NCBI RefSeq assembly: GCF_905404315.1
Contig: NC_066309.1
Coordinates: 1,922,001 to 1,986,000 of the forward strand
Reading direction: 5' to 3'
Origin: Leptidea sinapis
Taxonomy: Eukaryota; Arthropoda; Insecta; Lepidoptera; Pieridae
DNA length: 64,000 nt
Shown: piece after piece, positions 7,836-17,800 of the stretch
Layout: every line of letters begins with the position of its first letter
Position numbering within the stretch: position 1 is the first letter of the stretch
Position numbers and translations under genes: made by a program
Notes under the pieces: generated by a model
Told to the model about the DNA's origin: nothing
Databases searched by the model: none
Seen by the model: the letters and a program-made list of their open reading frames with translations, nothing else

Positions 7836-9803
7836 TTATTCTATTTTATGATGACCCCAAGCTAATGTATCAATATTATTCGGTAAAATGTACCGTTTGG
7901 TATCATTAAATGACAGACTAGATTTATTTATTCTTTGAGTAAAAATATTATGCTTTATTGACTTAAATCTAAGCATTGAACAATATTCGTTCTTATTTTC
8001 AAATAAGCAAGTCTTATAATTTTCCATTTTCATATTCTTAGTAACACTTTTATTAACCCCCTTAGCTTTAGCTGTGAATTTTCCCTCAACATCTAATGCA
8101 TACATTTTAGATCTAAGTCCTACAAATTCATTAAATATATTACCATTGTTTTCATCTTTAAAGTAGCCTAACTTCTTTTTATTGAGTTTTGGATAGCCAA
8201 ATATATTTTTTTCTGTATAGTCAGAGGTATCGAAACGCAAATGTAAATCAGGTTTTATATCTCTGTAAAAATCATCTGTAAAAATTTGATATATTAAACT
8301 ATCAGTATCTGTGTACAATAATTTTAATTTGTTTTGAAACTTTTTAAACATATAGTTATAGTGAAAGTCGTACATTAGAGTTTTAGAAATATCCAATATA
8401 CAAAATCCCAAATAAATAGGTTTATTATGGAACAATTTCGTCTTTCGTAATTGAACTGCAACCAAATTTTCATTAAAAATAGATAAACTATGGAATTCTG
8501 GCTTAGCAATTAAATCTTGTGCGCCTAGAATTTTACCCTGATTTTCCCAATGACTCAATAATTTTACATTTACTCTTTTTTCGATATTTTCCATTGTTTT
8601 TCCAAACACTGAGTTATTCATTAATTTATAAAAATCTTTTTCGAAATCAGATGTGGCTAGTTTACGCATGTTTGTATTTAAATCTATATAATATTGTAAC
8701 CATGCGCATTGTTTGAATTTTAAAATTCTATGAATTTTTTGTAATTTTAAACCCATTGTCAGACATTGCTTTAAATTTCTGTAGTGAATCACATATTTAA
8801 TTTTATTACGAAGGTTTGGAACTAATTTTATGTCTTTTGTATTACCAATACATATATTCTCGGGACATAAGGGTAGGTCAGAATGTAAATCATGCAGTTC
8901 AATAGGATATTCTAGATCTACTTCCAAAATAAAACCATATTCATAATCATCAGGGACATCAAAATTAGTTGTGACATCTACCCACTCAAAACCTCCTGTA
9001 GGAAGGAATTGAGACATGGCCCATCCGTAAAGGTTATTAGCATCAAGATAAGTTAAAAATGAGTTTGGTGTGTCTTTATCATATTCTCGCATATATTTGT
9101 TATTTGCTTTGGCATAACGATTGCTACATTGAGATACACCTCCTCGAATGCCCGATCTAATAAAAGCTATTTGTTCAAAGTCTTGAAGTAATTCTAATTT
9201 AATTTTTGTGCATTTTAACATAGCATCCCAACTTAACCCAGGTGCTGTATAATAATGAGCTGGATCTAGACCATATGTTTGCAAACATAAGGCTCGGAAA
9301 TTTTCAAACACATCTGTTAAAAGTAAAACATCGGTTTTAAGATATAAATCAGAATAATCTGACATATTTTGACAATGAAAGTGTTGCCAAACATCCTTGG
9401 CATGTTCATAATCTTCATCGGAAATATGTGTGTCGGTTAATGTATTGTAAAATTTATCGCGACTAGGGAGTGCTGAAAGTTTTAAGGAATCATGTGATGA
9501 CATAAATTCATATGGATAAATTCCTTTTTTTCTAAGACGTAAAAAATCATTATTATTTGGAAAATTATATTTTAATGTTTGAAATTGTTCCTCCATCAAA
9601 TTTTGAACAAGTTTGTCTAAACTACAAGGCAAAAATTTAAACGAATCAACGAATCTCAATTGAATTTTATGATTATTAAATTTTATCGTTTTTGTGAAAG
9701 AAATGTACTTTTCTTTCGTTTGTGGAATAATATCAATTTCCCCTTCAATAGAATTTAATGCATGAACAATAAAATGAGAGTCATATTGACTAAGATTGTG
9801 TTA
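7836..9803 (-). pseudogene. Protein-primed DNA polymerase B, N-terminally truncated at the right inverted repeat
   Basis: The open frame runs from the inner edge of the repeat at ~9800 to a stop at 7836, about 655 codons. The upstream part reads NLSQYDSHFIVHALNS, the Exo II region of polB. Counting from the TTG at 9659: the Exo III-type block YLKTDVLLL lies at ~106-114, RGG at 172-174, motif A (YLDANNLYG, Asp206), motif B (KLMNNSVFG, 345-353) and motif C (YTDTDS, 449-454). Exo I and everything before it are absent, because the frame meets a TAA at 9803-9801 made by the repeat junction. The first in-frame ATG is near 9596. The polymerase domain looks intact but the proofreading domain is incomplete. 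Confidence 0.92.
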
Positions 9804-10963
9804 TTTTGTTTTATTATGGTGAAACATAATGGCACTTAAATGATAAGTTCAATTATTGATAGTTTAATGGAGTCAACATTTCCAGATTGTACTAATGACT
9901 ACGTAAGTATGTAGGTACAAAGTTCGTTTTCAATCAGCTTTTATATTATAATAAAATTGATGAAAATATAATTTCATCAAATGTTCATAGATTTATATTT
10001 GAATCGCTTGTAATGATATTTTGTTTTATTGTAACCATATAAGTTTTAAATACATGAATAAGATACATTAAAGCCTTATTTATTGAGTGCTTATGTTATT
10101 ATGATCCACATAACTATTCAATCATCGCAACTGACAAGACCCTGTTCTCAACTAATATGAATACAATCGAGATACAGAATTATTTGAACAAAATCGATCC
10201 CAGTATTAAAAATAATGTTTACGCGGCAAACCGATTGCCGATATATGTTGTAACGCCCTGTTATATTGTCAGCAATTTAGATAGTGATAATAAGCCAGGC
10301 ACTCACTGGGTTGCAATACACATTGATGAGCAGGGTATTGGACAATACTTCGATTCATATGGTCGTCCACCTCAGGGATTCCAGCTGATGTTTTTACAAA
10401 GGAATTGCAGAATGTATAACTACAATACTGCAAGAGTACAGAATGAATATACCGCAGTGTGTGGCGAGTACTGCATAATGTATCTATACTTTAAGTTTAA
10501 TAAGAAGAGTTTGAATGATTTCATCAAATATTTTGAAAATGATACAATCTGCAATGATGTTTTATTATATACTTTATTTAAATCATGTTTTAAAAATAAA
10601 TAATAAATACAGAAACTGTCTTTTTAATCGTAGTAACGAATGTGATAGAGGTAATTAGTAAATTACCTGTATCACGTTCATGGAAATTTAGACATTGAGT
10701 CGCTCACCAATCATTAGCTAAATGACCAGTGATTATTAATGATTATGGATCTGTTTAATTTAAAAAGCTAACTTTGAAACTATAAGAGATATCGAAAAAC
10801 GGATCAGCGCAATCGCTCGGAAATACATCAAAACCCCCAGTTTGACACCAAACTTCTTTTTTTTTTTTTTTAGTAGGCATCACGAGCAAGTGAGCCAGAA
10901 TCGAGGAGCCAGAACCGGCGAATCCCTACTACTGTGAGCCAGAACCGGCGAATCCCTACTACT
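9802..10963. repeat. Polinton right terminal inverted repeat (1,162 bp)
   Basis: Mirror of 976-2137 and the same length. Its inner edge falls inside what should be polB coding sequence. It carries the second protease gene, facing outward. Between polB and this protease lies ~350 bp of repeat sequence that is now a divergent intergenic region. Confidence 0.95.
10157..10603 (+). CDS. Polinton maturation protease, right-repeat copy
   Basis: Encodes exactly the same 148 residues as 1336-1782, with His50, Asp66, Gln96 and Cys102 in place. Unlike the left copy it lies on the plus strand, away from the virion-gene block and divergent from the truncated polB. Either copy could supply the enzyme. The identity implies very recent duplication or continuing gene conversion between the repeats. 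Confidence 0.93.
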   Translation: MNTIEIQNYLNKIDPSIKNNVYAANRLPIYVVTPCYIVSNLDSDNKPGTHWVAIHIDEQGIGQYFDSYGRPPQGFQLMFLQRNCRMYNYNTARVQNEYTAVCGEYCIMYLYFKFNKKSLNDFIKYFENDTICNDVLLYTLFKSCFKNK

Positions 10964-10969
10964 CACGCA
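10964..10969. repeat. Target site duplication of the Polinton, right copy
   Basis: CACGCA, identical to 970-975, directly after the CTACTACT element end. Confidence 0.95.
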
Positions 10970-11790
10970 ACTCCCAACACGCACAATGCTATGCAATGCG
11001 TAATAAAGGCGTGTATAACGCTGGTCATACTGAAATTTCCCTTAAGAGAATAAATACAACTTATTTTATATTTTCTTTTCTTATAGTTGTATGTGCATGT
11101 TCGAAGTCGGTATTTTTTGGGAAAATAATATTTCTTAATAATATATTATAAATTATGACAAGTAACCTATGTTTATATGTTGCAGCGCCATATTGGGGAA
11201 AGTTATAGAGTGTTAAAATTGCGTGTTAAAATAGTCTCCATGTTTGAAAACCTGTGTATAACAGTTTTCCGGGTGGTCGATTGAACGATGCAAGATTCGA
11301 TTCCTCACCACTTTGAGTCGAGTTACGACAAAGTGGATTGTAGATACAAAAACCAAGTCAATGGTCACTCTGATAAGAAAAATTTCAAATAAATCCATTG
11401 AAGATATAACAAAGATTGATCTTACGGTTCGCAAAGTTTCATTGCAATCGGATGAACGGTATGGCAGTACCTAAAAAACGAACAAACAAAAATTACTTGT
11501 TATATGATACAATAATGTCTATTTATTATCTACGTAGTTATAGCACGCCAATAAACGATGAATGACGAACAAGACTGTTGACCCGAACTTTCACTGCAAA
11601 CAATAATAAGTCGTTATTTATATCATAACCTTGAGCTTGAAAAGCTGGAAGTACCACCCAGGTTTCTGTAGTTCATGTTCGTAACTTTATTAAATGATAC
11701 TAGCGGCCACTTGCGACTTTGCTTGCATAGATTTTTGTTTACCTTCGTCAAATTCAAATAAACTTTATTCAATTATCGAAGCATCCATCT
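10970..11790. other. Right flank of the Polinton, no gene recognised
   Basis: No coding sequence recognised. At ~11748-11775 there is an inverted LINE tail (CAAATTCAAATAAACTTTATT). Confidence 0.45.
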
Positions 11791-11824
11791 TTCATCTCTT
11801 CTTTTTTTTAGTTTTTTGTTTTTT

Positions 11825-12203
11825 TTTTATGGAATAGGAGGACAAACGAGCGTACGGGTCACCTGTTGTTAAGTGATCACCGCCGCCCACAATCTCTTGC
11901 AACACCAGAGGAATCACAGGAGCGTTGCCGGCCTTTAAGGAAGGTGTACGCGCTTTTTTTGAAGGTACCCATGTCGTATCGTCCCGGAAACACCGCACAA
12001 GGAAGCTCATTCCACAGCTTTGTAGTACGTGGAAGAAAGCTCCTTGAAAACCGCACTGTGGAGGACCACCACACATCCAGATGGTGAGGATGATATATAT
12101 ATATCTCTAAGCTCAATAAAAAAACAACTGAAAGTCGATAATCAATTGTTGCAACTTGAACCCATTTTAAGTTTAAGGGTATGTAGTTGTTAGTAGTATA
12201 CAC
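11825..12203 (-). mobile_element. 5'-truncated LINE, reverse transcriptase C-terminus (family C)
   Basis: On the minus strand an open frame reads VRFSRSFLPRTTKLWNELP and continues to a VFPGRYDMGTFKKS block, the usual C-terminal end of Jockey/CR1-type non-LTR reverse transcriptases. The same sequence recurs at 51842-52112, 53220-53585 and 62088-62400, with a fragment near 15480-15600. Confidence 0.75.
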
Positions 12204-12234
12204 TTTTATAATAATGTCCCAGCCACTATTCAGG

Positions 12235-12505
12235 CATTATGTAAAAAAAAAATGTTGAATATTTAGGTGATCTGACAGCCAGGGACTAGACTATGATTAT
12301 TTTATAGCAATAGTAATGACAGTTCAATATTGTATATTTCATTAAAAAGAGCGCAAAAAATGAACGCTGGGAGAGTTTCTTGCGCCACTTCTTCTCTCGC
12401 AGAGCGCCATTTGTTTCCGAAGCGGTAGTAGTATCTAGTATATTAGAAATGACATCAAAAAGAATTCCATAGGAATCAATTTTGAGAAAATAAATGCCTT
12501 TTATG
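12235..12505 (+). repeat. LINE 3' end (family B), first of two adjacent copies
   Basis: Shares GGGAGAGTTTCTTGCGCC, a segment with AGCGCCATTTGTTTCCG, and a terminal AATAAATGCCTTTTATGCC with 12610-12855 and, inverted, with 39945-40330 and 58512-58745. Confidence 0.75.
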
Positions 12506-12609
12506 CCTCATGGTCAGATTTGGTACGGGTTTTGGTACAGATTTTGTTCAGAATTTCATAGGCTTGCGTTTATATAAAGCTCAAACCCATTACTTTCGTT
12601 AAATACTAT

Positions 12610-12855
12610 AAATATTATTATATTAGATTATGATTGTATTTTAGCGATAGAAATGACTGTACAATATTGTATATTTTTATTGGAAAGCGCAAAAAAAAAG
12701 AATGCTGGGAGAGTTTCTTGCGCCGCTTCTTCTCTCTCAGAGCGCCATTTGTTTCCGTAGCGGTAGTAGTATCTAGTACATTAGAAATGACATCTAAAAG
12801 AATTCTAAAGGAATCAATTTTGTGAAAATAAATGCCATTAATGCCTTTTTATATA
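12610..12855 (+). repeat. LINE 3' end (family B), second adjacent copy
   Basis: Closely similar to 12235-12505 in the same orientation, separated by ~100 bases. This looks like two independent insertions or a local duplication. Confidence 0.72.
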
Positions 12856-12957
12856 GTTTCAATTTGAATCAGATTTCTCTATCAATTTTCACGTTCACAT
12901 CCCCAATCTGTACTTACTGTACTGATATTGTAGCTTTCTAAAGGTAATTTATAATAT

Positions 12958-13260
12958 GCTGAGATGGTTTGGACATGTCGAGAGAATGAATGAAGAACGA
13001 TTGACGATGAAAGTGTATAAGGCTAGTGTAAGTGAAAGTGTTAGAAGGGGAAGACCTAGGCGGACGTTTCAAGATCAAATCAGGGACGTCATTGAAAAAG
13101 GCCAGGTCAATAGTACCCTAAACTGAAGAGCATGTATGAAAGGAATAATGAAAGTGGACGAAGCGAAACAAGTATGTAAGGATCGTAGCAAGTGGAAAGA
13201 AGTGGCCTCTGCCTACCCCTACGGGAAAGAGGCGTGATTATATGTATGTATGTATTTATA
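12958..13260 (+). mobile_element. RTE-type LINE 3' fragment
   Basis: The translation from 12958 reads MLRWFGHVERMNEERL, then RRGRPRRTFQDQI, one in-frame stop, then CKDRSKWKEVASAYP. This is the conserved C-terminus of RTE-clade reverse transcriptases. It ends in a short TATGTATGTATG tail, as such elements do. 5'-truncated and dead. Confidence 0.85.
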
Positions 13261-14129
13261 ATTGGTTTAGTAGTTGTTGCGTTCTACAGCTGTGTAAAGC
13301 ATATAAGTAGTGATTTAGTGTTAGTATAATATTACAGTATCATCCACAGCATGCAACAATGCCATTTAAAATATTAAATTTTATCCGTAGCTCTCGTTTT
13401 TTAACTTAACTGCTGTTTTTATATTTATATATATATGTGATCTTCTTTCATAATGAGATTCTCAATTAATTCGTATTTTGCCATTGACGTACTGTAAACA
13501 ACTAGACTCCTCAATCTCCTATTAAAAGGTCGTCAAAAGATGTCCGAGCGGCGCTGTAAATACGTATACATTAACTTATACAGTTCAAATTAACACCATA
13601 TTTCGTGGCAGTAATGTTCAAAGTCTATTGTATACGCTCATTAAAAGCTCCGACGCGAACACGAGACAAGAACATTTTGTTTTAGTAATTGAAATGTAAT
13701 TATTTAGTAAATTGGTCATAATCGTCAAGTTGATTACACAATTTTGTTACGTAATTTATGGGCAAACTAACTTGAAATACGAGACTTCATCCCTTGTAAG
13801 TTTAGATATGCTCTTCTTTGTACAGTTTCAAACTAAACTTTGTCATTGTGTGGCGTTGTATTCTAAGCGCGGCTGAAACACAACTGAACGAAAACTGTGC
13901 CTAATAGACACTTAGGCAGAGTTTTGCTTCAGATATTTTTTGTGTGTGATTGTGAGTTTAGTTGTTAATACTACATCAATGTATTTTGCACACCATTAAT
14001 GTATCTACAAGTCTCTTAATATAAAAAGCGTACTACCGCATATACTTTCATTTTTAGATTTCTATGGTTTATCCACAACTAAGAGTGGTGGTTTATTACT
14101 TACTTGGTAGATAATTTATACGTCTATAT
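13261..14129. other. Intergenic or 5' intron sequence, nothing recognised
   Basis: No repeat or coding exon could be supported. The missing first exon of the deacetylase-like gene may lie here or further upstream, but I could not identify a signal-peptide exon with a donor site. Confidence 0.35.
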
Positions 14130-14430
14130 AGAGCCAGTGGGAGGCTCCTTTGCACAGGATGCCGGCTAGATTATGGGTACCACGACGGTGCCTATTTCTG
14201 CCGTGAAGCAGTAATGTGTAAGCATTACTGTGTTTCGGTCTAAGGGCGCCATAGCTAGTGAAATTACTGGGTAAATGAGACTTCACATTGGATGTCTTAC
14301 GGTGACGATAGCAGTTGTAGTGCCGCTCAGAATTTATGTGGTTTTTCAAGAATCCTGAGGGGCACTACATTGTAATTGGCAGGGCGTATCAATTACCGTC
14401 AGCTCTCGCCCCTTATTTTCATAAAAAAAG
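14130..14430 (+). repeat. Interspersed ~310-bp repeat (family A)
   Basis: Starts with GGGAGGCTCCTTTGCACAGG and ends with CCCTTATTTTCATAAAAAAA. Other copies: 17268-17582 and 44838-45132 and 55042-55358 (+), 25990-26297 and 34450-34685 (-), with a degraded one at ~29597-30120. Behaves like a SINE or the 3' end of a LINE. Confidence 0.8.
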
Positions 14431-14644
14431 CCTCTTGCTGTTAGGCAACGCATGACAACAGGCCAGGCTTATTACTTTAGTGTGCAAACAGCTACGTCTT
14501 CAAGACGTCAGTCACTTTGTTTTAGTCTGCGTGCGTTGCTATTTTTTTCGAAGCGTACACAGCTGTCACATGTCTAGACGTAAGTATTAATTATCTAAGG
14601 GATATTCATTTATTAAATTCTTTATTACTTTTTATTTGTAACAG

Positions 14645-14817
14645 GAATCCCGATCGTGATGAGAACCTGATGTGGACGTCGGTCGAGTGCTCCAAGTATT
14701 ATCTGTGTCTGCAAGATGAAGTGTTCGAGTTCAAATGCTCCCAGGGTCTACTCTTTGACGTCAATCGTCAGCTGTGTGATTCCTACCAGAATGTGCATAA
14801 CTGTGATCTTACTACAG
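14645..14817 (+). CDS. Deacetylase-like gene, ChtBD2 exon
   Basis: Acceptor AACAG, donor GTTTGA. Begins NPDRDENLMWTSVECSKYY. Five of the six cysteines of a peritrophin-A chitin-binding domain are visible (VEC, YLC, FKC, QLC, HNC). The first must be in the preceding exon. Confidence 0.9.
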
Positions 14818-17800
14818 GTTTGAGATGTACATTTAAGGCGAAGGGTAAATAGAAAACATGCAAACAAGGTGTTTTTAGACAAGTTTTGCGGGTTTTTTTT
14901 CGAGAGGAGTAAAATACATTTACGTATTGAAGCCCGAAACGGGGCGCATATGTCGGGCTCGGGTGTAAACACCCCCTACCGACTAAAAACCTCCTCAAGT
15001 TATGTGATGAAAATATAGGATTTGGAGCTATGAACACTTCTTTATCCTGTTACACATACCCTTATGTCTTACTTCTAGGTTGCTAATGCTTATTGTTGGT
15101 TAAAGTTAGCACTCCAGAGCTATTATGAACTACCAGTTTTCTTTGCACTTATACAAGTTTTTTCTCGGCATCATGCATTTGTTTAGTATACTACTTTCAT
15201 AAAAGTTGTTCTTATAGATTTTACTTTTTTTTGTAGGTACATTTATTCAGATTAGTAGTCAATAATGAGGATTGTAAGCAATTAAAAGAATTTTGAAAAT
15301 ATTGGCTTTGTTACATAGGAACCGTGAACTCATATCGCTCAAGGTCGCCGGCATTTAGTGTCGCCTTAACATCTTTATATGTACTTACTACATATTTATC
15401 TAGATGTCCACGTAAAGTATTTACTTTTAAGTAACAACTAAAGTGTTAAATAGGGCTCCGTTAATATATTTTGTGAATATAACGACAGATGAGCGTACGG
15501 GTCACCACATAGTAAGTTGTCATCTTTACAACTGTAAAAGAAATACAGGAGCGGCCTTTTAGGAACGTACGCCGACAGGCATGTACGGCCTTACAAATAA
15601 ACTTGGTATAAATTTGTAACTGAGAATAAACCAAGAATATGCAAAATGTTTACAAATAGACATTTAGCTTATTATTGGTTTAATCGGAAGTGTACCGTTT
15701 CCCGCGTTTATTTGCAAGGCTGCTTGACATTCGGAAAATTTCAGAGTTAATTTTTTTTTTATATATTTAGTTTTTTTTTAATTTATTTAGTTGCACGGGA
15801 TGCAAGTCCGTAGGCCGGGAGAGCTACCATTGTATTGACATTATATTGTTGTCAGCGATATAGTCAACTTTTTAATCTGATCTATCTAATTCTAGGTTTA
15901 TTATCTGGTATAACTTTTTATGTAAGTACCAAGTTTATTTGTAAGGCCGATAGATGCCTAATTAAGAGCTAAGGCTTTCACATAGTACACATAGCCGAGA
16001 GCAGTTGTTTACGATATTATGTTGTGATCATCACCTGACCATTGACCATCGACCACTGCGATCGCTGACCTCAGTTGGGATAACACTACTGTTAATTCTA
16101 CTCTTAATTTGACAAATTAAATTGAAAAGTACTAATTATTATAGCAGTGTCAATAAAATAATAGTTCACCCTATTTTCTGAATTATTGTTCATATCAAAT
16201 CACATTTCCAATAAAACTTGATTTAGTTATTAATTTGAAAATTCAAATACACTAAAATAGCACTACTCTTTCGGTGACTAAGGTAAGCGCTTTTGAATCG
16301 TCATAAAGTATATTTTATCTACTAAAAAATAGGATTTCATTTGTCCTTATCTGTAAATATGTTATTTGTAGACACTCGTATGTTTACGCGTCACGTCATT
16401 TGAGCATTTCTCTTCTTTCTTAGTAAAATAGAGTTATTGTATTCGTTAACATGCAAACAATTTTATAGTTCACAATTTTTCTTAAATAACCGTAGCTACT
16501 TCCTATTACATGAGCTATCTTCCGGTGAAAATGTCAAAATTGTATAAGCCGGTAATACGAGCAGACAGAGGAAATAAAATTTTATAAAAATGTTTTTTTT
16601 TTGTATTGAGATAACTTATTAGTTTATGTATATATATACCTATAGACTCACAGCATATGCCAGCAATTTTCAATTGTGGCTTATTCGTAGAAAATCAACG
16701 TAGTCCTAAAAAACTATTAACGTGTTAGGGGTTAACGTTTAACGCTAAATTTAAAATGTTTGATAAACCCGGATATAGCAGTATCGTATATATTCGTTTA
16801 AATTTCATTCTAAGCAGAAGCTATAAAATGACGGAGTAACCTTTCACCTGTCTATCCCTTATCCTATCCCGTTAGGGGTAAATATTTCAAAAATCCGTTC
16901 TTAAGAGCAAACATCATAATAAAGAATATTTGCGAAAGATATCAAGTCTGTCGAGTGGTGTATGCTCTGCGTTGGTGAATCCGTTTGTGAGAACAAGTAG
17001 TTCTAAGTTCAATATAACATAGGTAACAAGTTTTTTTACAGAAACGATAGTACCGAAACCATTGTTGGAGTCTGCGAGATGTGCAAATGAAACACATCTG
17101 GGCTGCGCTGACGAGACATGCGTTCTGGCTGAATACTTCTGTGATGGCTCCAACGATTGTGTGGACTCTTCAGACGAAGTAAGTAGTAGGTACTAGTAGC
17201 TCACCCCGACACCATCTGGTGCGAACATGATTATAAAACAATAAGCACTTCACTAAAGCATTTGTTTACCAGTGAGAGGCTCCTTTGCACAGGATGCCGG
17301 CTAGGTTATGGGTACCACAACGGCGCCTATTTCTGCCGTGAAGCAGTAATGTGTAAACATTACTGTGTTTCAGATTGAAGGGCGCCGTAGCTAGTGAAAT
17401 TACTGGGCAAATGAGACTTAACATCTTATGTCTCAAGGTGACGAGCGCAGTTGTAGTGCCGCTCAGAATTTTTGGGATTTTCAAGAATCCTGAGTGGTAC
17501 TGCATTGTAATGGATAGGGCGTATCAATTTCCATCAGCTGAACTTCATGCTCGTCTCGTCCCTTTTTTCATAAAAAATATTGTTTTTTCTTTATAACGAT
17601 TTCAAAAACCGATGAAAACAAGCCAGTTTTATTAGTTTAGTGTGCGTGACAAGCTACGTCTAACACTCGCGATTTGTATGTCACTTTGTGATAGTGTGCG
17701 TGCATTGTTCAAAATAGTGGTTAACTGTCGACCTCACGACCTTTTTCGACGTTTTTACAGCTGTCACAGTCTACCTAGACGTATAAATAATCTAAGCGTC

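Larger units (their letters stand above)
976..10963. mobile_element. Polinton/Maverick, complete ends, internally rearranged
   Basis: Self-synthesising, virus-like DNA transposon. Diagnostic signs: 6-bp target duplication, ends beginning 5'-AG, long inverted repeats, and the gene set polB, retroviral-like integrase, FtsK/HerA-type packaging ATPase, adenovirus-type cysteine protease and two capsid-like proteins. At 9,988 bp it is shorter than the 15-20 kb usual for the group. Apart from the polymerase, which has lost its N-terminal part at the right inverted repeat, every reading frame is open. The repeats match base for base wherever checked, including a 15-base homopolymer, so insertion or homogenisation is recent. 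Confidence 0.97.

Noticed and set aside
9596..9659. Polymerase starting at the TTG at 9659 as a complete gene
   Set aside because: The frame continues upstream through the Exo II motif to the inverted-repeat junction, so this is a truncated gene rather than a natural start. The first ATG is internal, near 9596.
11792..12087. Small genes on both strands
   Set aside because: These are readings of a repeated LINE 3' fragment found at least four times in the window.
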